Below are positions 34,947-38,155 of a DNA stretch of 38,155 bases, in pieces. This DNA comes from Thiotrichales bacterium (lineage in GTDB: Bacteria; Pseudomonadota; Gammaproteobacteria; GCF-002020875): NCBI GenBank assembly GCA_018658305.1, contig JABHVM010000003.1, positions 1 to 38,155 of the forward strand, read 5' to 3'. The position numbers and the translations under genes are program-made. Every line of letters begins with the position of its first letter. Position 1 is the first letter of the stretch. The notes beneath the pieces were generated by a model. The model did no database searches. It saw only the letters and a list, made by a program, of their open reading frames with translations, and was not told the origin of the DNA.

Positions 34947-35349
34947 CACCGAAGAAGTATTTAATCTCCTCGGCAGCTGTCTCAGGAGCATCAGAACCGT
35001 GTACTGCATTTTCATCAACTGTCTCTGCAAAGTCAGCACGGATCGTTCCTTCATCCGCTTCAGCAGGATTGGTTGCTCCCATAATTTCGCGATTAAGTGC
35101 AATCGCATTCTCACCCTCTAAGACCTGAACCATCACTGGGCCAGAAGTCATAAATTCTACGAGCTCATTATAAAAAGGACGCTCTTTATGAACCGCATAG
35201 AAACCACCAGCCTTCTCTTTTGAGAGGTGAAGCATCTTAGAAGCAACGATGCGTAGCCCTCTAGATTCAAAACGAGAGTAAATTTTGCCGATTAGATTTT
35301 TTGCTACTGCATCTGGTTTAATAATTGAAAAAGTGCGTTCGATAGCCAT
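34918..35349 (-). CDS. ndk: Nucleoside diphosphate kinase
   Basis: The 143-residue enzyme balances NTP and dNTP pools by ping-pong phosphotransfer. [10 protein letters not shown] is the family start. The catalytic His is in N-A-V-H-G-S-D. Length and ending (F-F-G-D-D-G-V-C) are normal. A strong promoter lies about 70 bases upstream, and GGAG precedes the ATG. It is the first gene of the ndk-to-der block. Confidence 0.97.
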   Translation of the reverse strand: MAIERTFSIIKPDAVAKNLIGKIYSRFESRGLRIVASKMLHLSKEKAGGFYAVHKERPFYNELVEFMTSGPVMVQVLEGENAIALNREIMGATNPAEADEGTIRADFAETVDENAVHGSDAPETAAEEIKYFFGDDGVCARTR

Positions 35350-35417
35350 GAGTTATATTCTCCGTATAGGTAATGTTATTAAAAAATTGGGTAAAATAGA
35401 TGAAAATTTGAGTGCGA

Positions 35418-35446
35418 ATTCTACCACTTCATAGCTGGTAACTCAA
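35418..35446 (-). promoter_or_regulatory. Sigma70-type promoter upstream of ndk
   Basis: On the minus strand, TTGAGT (35446-35441) and TAGAAT (35423-35418) are separated by exactly 17 bases. The start would be near 35411, about 60 bases before the ndk ATG. This is the main gap (151 bases) in the region and probably the head of the ndk-rlmN-pilW-rodZ-ispG transcript. Confidence 0.7.
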
Positions 35447-35500
35447 TCTCTATATTCTATCAATTTAAGTGTGCAGTTTAGTCTACAGACTTCGATTTAA

Positions 35501-35839
35501 CTAGTGGTGTTCAGAGACCATATTTATTGTATATTTAGGAATCTCTACTACGATATCTTCATCTGCCACTATTGCTTGACAACTTAAACGGGAGTCTGGA
35601 TCTAGCCCCCATGCTTTATCTAAAAGATCATCTTCGATCTCATCACTCTCCGCTAAGGAGTCTCCCCCCTCCCTAATGTAACAGTGACAAGTGGTACAAG
35701 CGCAACTTTTCTCACAAGCATGCTCTAACTCAATACTGCTCTTTAGTAACGCATCAAGGAGTGTCTCGCCCTCTTCAGCATCTATTATCGTGCCGTCAGG
35801 GCAGAGAACTTCGTGAGGTAATACAATTATTTGTGTCAT
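35501..35839 (-). CDS. fdx: [2Fe-2S] ferredoxin, ISC type
   Basis: The 112-residue adrenodoxin-type ferredoxin of the ISC iron-sulfur assembly system has cluster ligands Cys42, Cys48, Cys51 and Cys87 (C-x5-C-x2-C...C). Extra Cys46 and Cys53 lie beside them. It donates electrons to IscS/IscU-based cluster assembly. It follows hscA by 14 bases, as in other proteobacteria. Confidence 0.96.
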   Translation of the reverse strand: MTQIIVLPHEVLCPDGTIIDAEEGETLLDALLKSSIELEHACEKSCACTTCHCYIREGGDSLAESDEIEDDLLDKAWGLDPDSRLSCQAIVADEDIVVEIPKYTINMVSEHH

Positions 35840-35853
35840 ATACTTAATCCTAT

Positions 35854-37749
35854 CTATATATCATCAACACGCTGCCCAGAGAGTGCGCTATTGACTGATT
35901 GATCCATTCTACGAGCAGCATAAAACTCACTATCGTGATTTAATTGCTCTATTTTTTTCTCGATGATACTTGCGTCATCTCCTGCAGCTATATCTATTAA
36001 CTCTTGCATTTTATTACGCAGAGTATCCATCTCATCCTTATTCAAGAGTTTAGAGCCATCTTTAGCAAGCGCTGACTCTAACGCCTCTATCGTGCGAGCT
36101 GCCTCAACTTTCTGCTCACTGAGCTGTCGTGCATCTCTATCCTCTGTTGCATACTGGTATGACTCTTTTAACATCCCTTCAATTTCGCCATCATTAAGTC
36201 CATAAGAGGGGCGCACCTCGATATCCGCCTGCACTCCACTATTCTCTTCTCGGGCAGAAACTGAGAGCAGGCCATCCGCATCAACTTGGAATGTAACTCT
36301 TACCCGAGCCGCTCCTGCCACCATTGGAGGAATTCCGCGCAGTTCAAAACGGGCTAAAGAACGATTATCTACAACCATATCTCGCTCACCTTGAACCACA
36401 TGAATTGAGATAGCACTCTGCCCATCTTTAAAGGTGGTGAACTCTTGTGCTCGAGCGACCGGAATAGTGGTATTGCGTGGAATTACTCCCTCACTCATTC
36501 CACCCATAATCTCAAGCCCTAAAGTTAGAGGAGTCACATCTAACAGAAGAAGCTCCCCATCTTTTTTGTTTCCAACCAGAATATCTGCCTGAATAGCAGC
36601 ACCAATTGCCACCACCTGATCTGGGTCTATCCCTGCAAGTGGAGGATACCCAAAAAACTCTTCTACCATTTCTCGCACAAGTGGCACTCTAGTTGAACCG
36701 CCAACTAACACTACCTCAGATATATCCTCTTGTGCTACTCCTGCATCTCTAAGTGCTCGGCGCATTAAACGCACTGTCCGTTTCACGATGGGCTCTACAA
36801 TAGAATTAAATTTATCCCTAGTTAAGTTTCCACTCCAACTTTTAGCCAACGAGTCACTTTCTTCTAACTCTATTTCAACCGAATCTCTCTCGGTTAACTC
36901 CTCTTTGACTCTTCGAGCCTTCATTAAGAGATATGGATTTAATCTACTCTCTGTCTTGATAGCTAACCACTCTGCTAGCAGATGATCCATATCATCCCCC
37001 CCCAGCATAGCATCACCACCCGTAGCCATCACCTCAAACACGCCTCTGGTAAGACGCAGAATTGATATATCAAAGGTTCCACCACCAAGATCGTAGATAG
37101 CGTGCACTACACTCTCATCTTCTTGAACATCTAAACCATACGCAACGGCGGCTGCCGTGGGTTCGTTTAGAAGTCTTAATAGTTTAATTCCTGCTAACTT
37201 TGCGGCATCTTTCGTAGCTTGGCGCTGCGCATCATCAAAATATGCAGGAACTGTAATCACAGCTCCATCTAACTCTGCTCCATCCAACATACTTCCACCC
37301 ACAAGTGTCTCCAGAGCTCTCTGTTTGAGGCTCTTTAAAATCTCAGCGGAGACCTCGATTGGAGTTATCTCTCCAGCCGCAGTCAATATTTTTGGAACAG
37401 GGCTGGTATCACCACTCTTCTCTGAAAATATGTATGGTGGCTGAGGTGTGATCTCTTGCAGTTCAGCACTGCTTTTACCCAGAATACGCTTAATAGAGGC
37501 GAGAGTATTTAGTGGATCAGTTACAACTTTTTCAAATGCAGCTCTTCCAACTTCAGGGGCTGACTCAGCACTATAGTTAACCACCGAGGGGAGCATAGTA
37601 TCGCCAACTTGATCATCCAATACAGAAGCAGAGCCACTACGCACAGTAGCAACTAGCGAGTTAGTTGTGCCAAGATCTATGCCGACAGCTAATTTATGCT
37701 CATGAGGAGCTGCTGCCTGTCCTGGTTCAGATATCTGAAGAAGTGCCAT
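35854..37749 (-). CDS. hscA: Fe-S cluster chaperone HscA (Hsp70 family)
   Basis: The 631-residue specialised Hsp70 works with HscB to release clusters from Isc[12 protein letters not shown] is the ATPase start. [11 protein letters not shown] and [10 protein letters not shown] are the other nucleotide motifs. The substrate-binding domain (about 395-510) and helical lid complete the protein. The stop is followed by fdx; hscB is upstream. Confidence 0.97.
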   Translation of the reverse strand: MALLQISEPGQAAAPHEHKLAVGIDLGTTNSLVATVRSGSASVLDDQVGDTMLPSVVNYSAESAPEVGRAAFEKVVTDPLNTLASIKRILGKSSAELQEITPQPPYIFSEKSGDTSPVPKILTAAGEITPIEVSAEILKSLKQRALETLVGGSMLDGAELDGAVITVPAYFDDAQRQATKDAAKLAGIKLLRLLNEPTAAAVAYGLDVQEDESVVHAIYDLGGGTFDISILRLTRGVFEVMATGGDAMLGGDDMDHLLAEWLAIKTESRLNPYLLMKARRVKEELTERDSVEIELEESDSLAKSWSGNLTRDKFNSIVEPIVKRTVRLMRRALRDAGVAQEDISEVVLVGGSTRVPLVREMVEEFFGYPPLAGIDPDQVVAIGAAIQADILVGNKKDGELLLLDVTPLTLGLEIMGGMSEGVIPRNTTIPVARAQEFTTFKDGQSAISIHVVQGERDMVVDNRSLARFELRGIPPMVAGAARVRVTFQVDADGLLSVSAREENSGVQADIEVRPSYGLNDGEIEGMLKESYQYATEDRDARQLSEQKVEAARTIEALESALAKDGSKLLNKDEMDTLRNKMQELIDIAAGDDASIIEKKIEQLNHDSEFYAARRMDQSVNSALSGQRVDDI

Positions 37750-37763
37750 ATTTCAAAAAAACC

Positions 37764-38155
37764 TCAAATAAGATCATCTAAAACTGTTTCAGCTTGATGA
37801 CTAAGTCTACTAAAAAACTGCATTCGTTGTATCTCCTGCTTCATATTCTCAGAGTTAATAGTGGCATTATTATCGACCAAATTCTGCCACTGTTGCTCGA
37901 ATCCTCGCCCGTGCTCGGCTACTCTTTGCTCCATCTGCTCAATAAATATATCGAGCCTCTCTTCATCCTCACCAATCTCATCCAGCTCTTCGCGCAACTC
38001 CATCTGCTCCATCAGAAACTCTGTATCTCGTATAGTCTCTCCACCTGTCCCAAGATCCACACCATTTAGTTCAAGCATATAACGGGCTCGCTCTATTGGA
38101 TTGCGTAGCACTCTACTTCCCTCATTCACTCTCGATGCCATCTGCATTGAGTAGA
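37764..38155 (-). CDS. hscB: Co-chaperone HscB, C-terminal part (cut by window edge)
   Basis: The frame enters from the right edge: Y-S precedes [14 protein letters not shown]. The visible 129 or so residues contain [12 protein letters not shown] and the C-terminal three-helix HscB domain that binds IscU. The J-domain with its HPD motif lies outside the window. An ATG at 38147 is internal and not the true start. It lies 14 bases before hscA. Confidence 0.92.
   Translation of the reverse strand, partial: YSMQMASRVNEGSRVLRNPIERARYMLELNGVDLGTGGETIRDTEFLMEQMELREELDEIGEDEERLDIFIEQMEQRVAEHGRGFEQQWQNLVDNNATINSENMKQEIQRMQFFSRLSHQAETVLDDLI

Noticed and set aside
35963-37444. Several plus-strand open frames opposite hscA
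   Set aside because: They are shadows of a well-conserved Hsp70 coding sequence.

Overview
The window is about 38 kb of a compact, AT-rich bacterial chromosome. The gene set points to a gammaproteobacterium. The evidence is the minus-strand block hscB-hscA-fdx, ndk-rlmN-pilW-rodZ-ispG-hisS-yfgM-bamB-der, the EF-P lysylation set efp/epmA/epmB, 4.5S RNA beside dnaX-ybaB-recR, and bamB and yfgM themselves. I cannot place it more finely from sequence alone. Intergenic gaps are short. Many gene pairs are joined by 4-base ATGA overlaps, and several convergent pairs overlap at their 3' ends (queG/orn, bioD/MTIP, psd/epmA).

Left edge (1-2276) is accessory DNA. It holds the 3' end of a DUF2442-like gene, a GC-rich imperfect palindrome with the layout of an integron attC site, a GmrSD-like DUF262/DUF1524 putative defence nuclease, and a frameshifted ribbon-helix-helix antitoxin remnant. 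The remnant runs into the start codon of queG. Region 2263-9177 is housekeeping: queG, orn, an M48 membrane protease, a small cytochrome c, rsgA, recR, ybaB, dnaX and the SRP RNA. Region 9220-10739 holds a GIY-YIG protein, a cluster of inverted and direct repeats, an orphan hydrophilic 160-residue protein and an AT-rich gap. purC, bioD and a methylthioinosine/methylthioadenosine phosphorylase follow.

Region 13072-16021 is the most distinctive metabolic unit. It is a minus-strand operon of hemerythrin, DUF2249, a 12-TM haem-copper/NnrS-like membrane protein and a secreted formylglycine-generating-enzyme-like (NirV-like) protein, with ATGA couplings between the last three genes. In front of it is a TGAT-N4-ATCA box at class II spacing from a -10 hexamer. 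I infer an FNR/DNR-controlled response to nitric oxide or low oxygen.

Region 16047-25656 carries tatD, a secreted lipase-like hydrolase, an HU-family protein with a strong terminator, an orphan membrane protein, dnaQ-rnhA-methyltransferase, mltD, psd, and the EF-P modification genes. Region 25657-26733 is a small accessory island: a BrnT/BrnA toxin-antitoxin pair whose antitoxin overlaps a MazG-like pyrophosphohydrolase by 4 bases, behind an operator palindrome abutting a TATAAT box. The rest (26754-38155) is the conserved der-to-hscB block, all on the minus strand, with hscB cut by the window edge. Several of these essential genes carry in-frame microsatellite-like repeats coding for charged low-complexity linkers (der, rodZ, ispG), and dnaX has a similar duplication.
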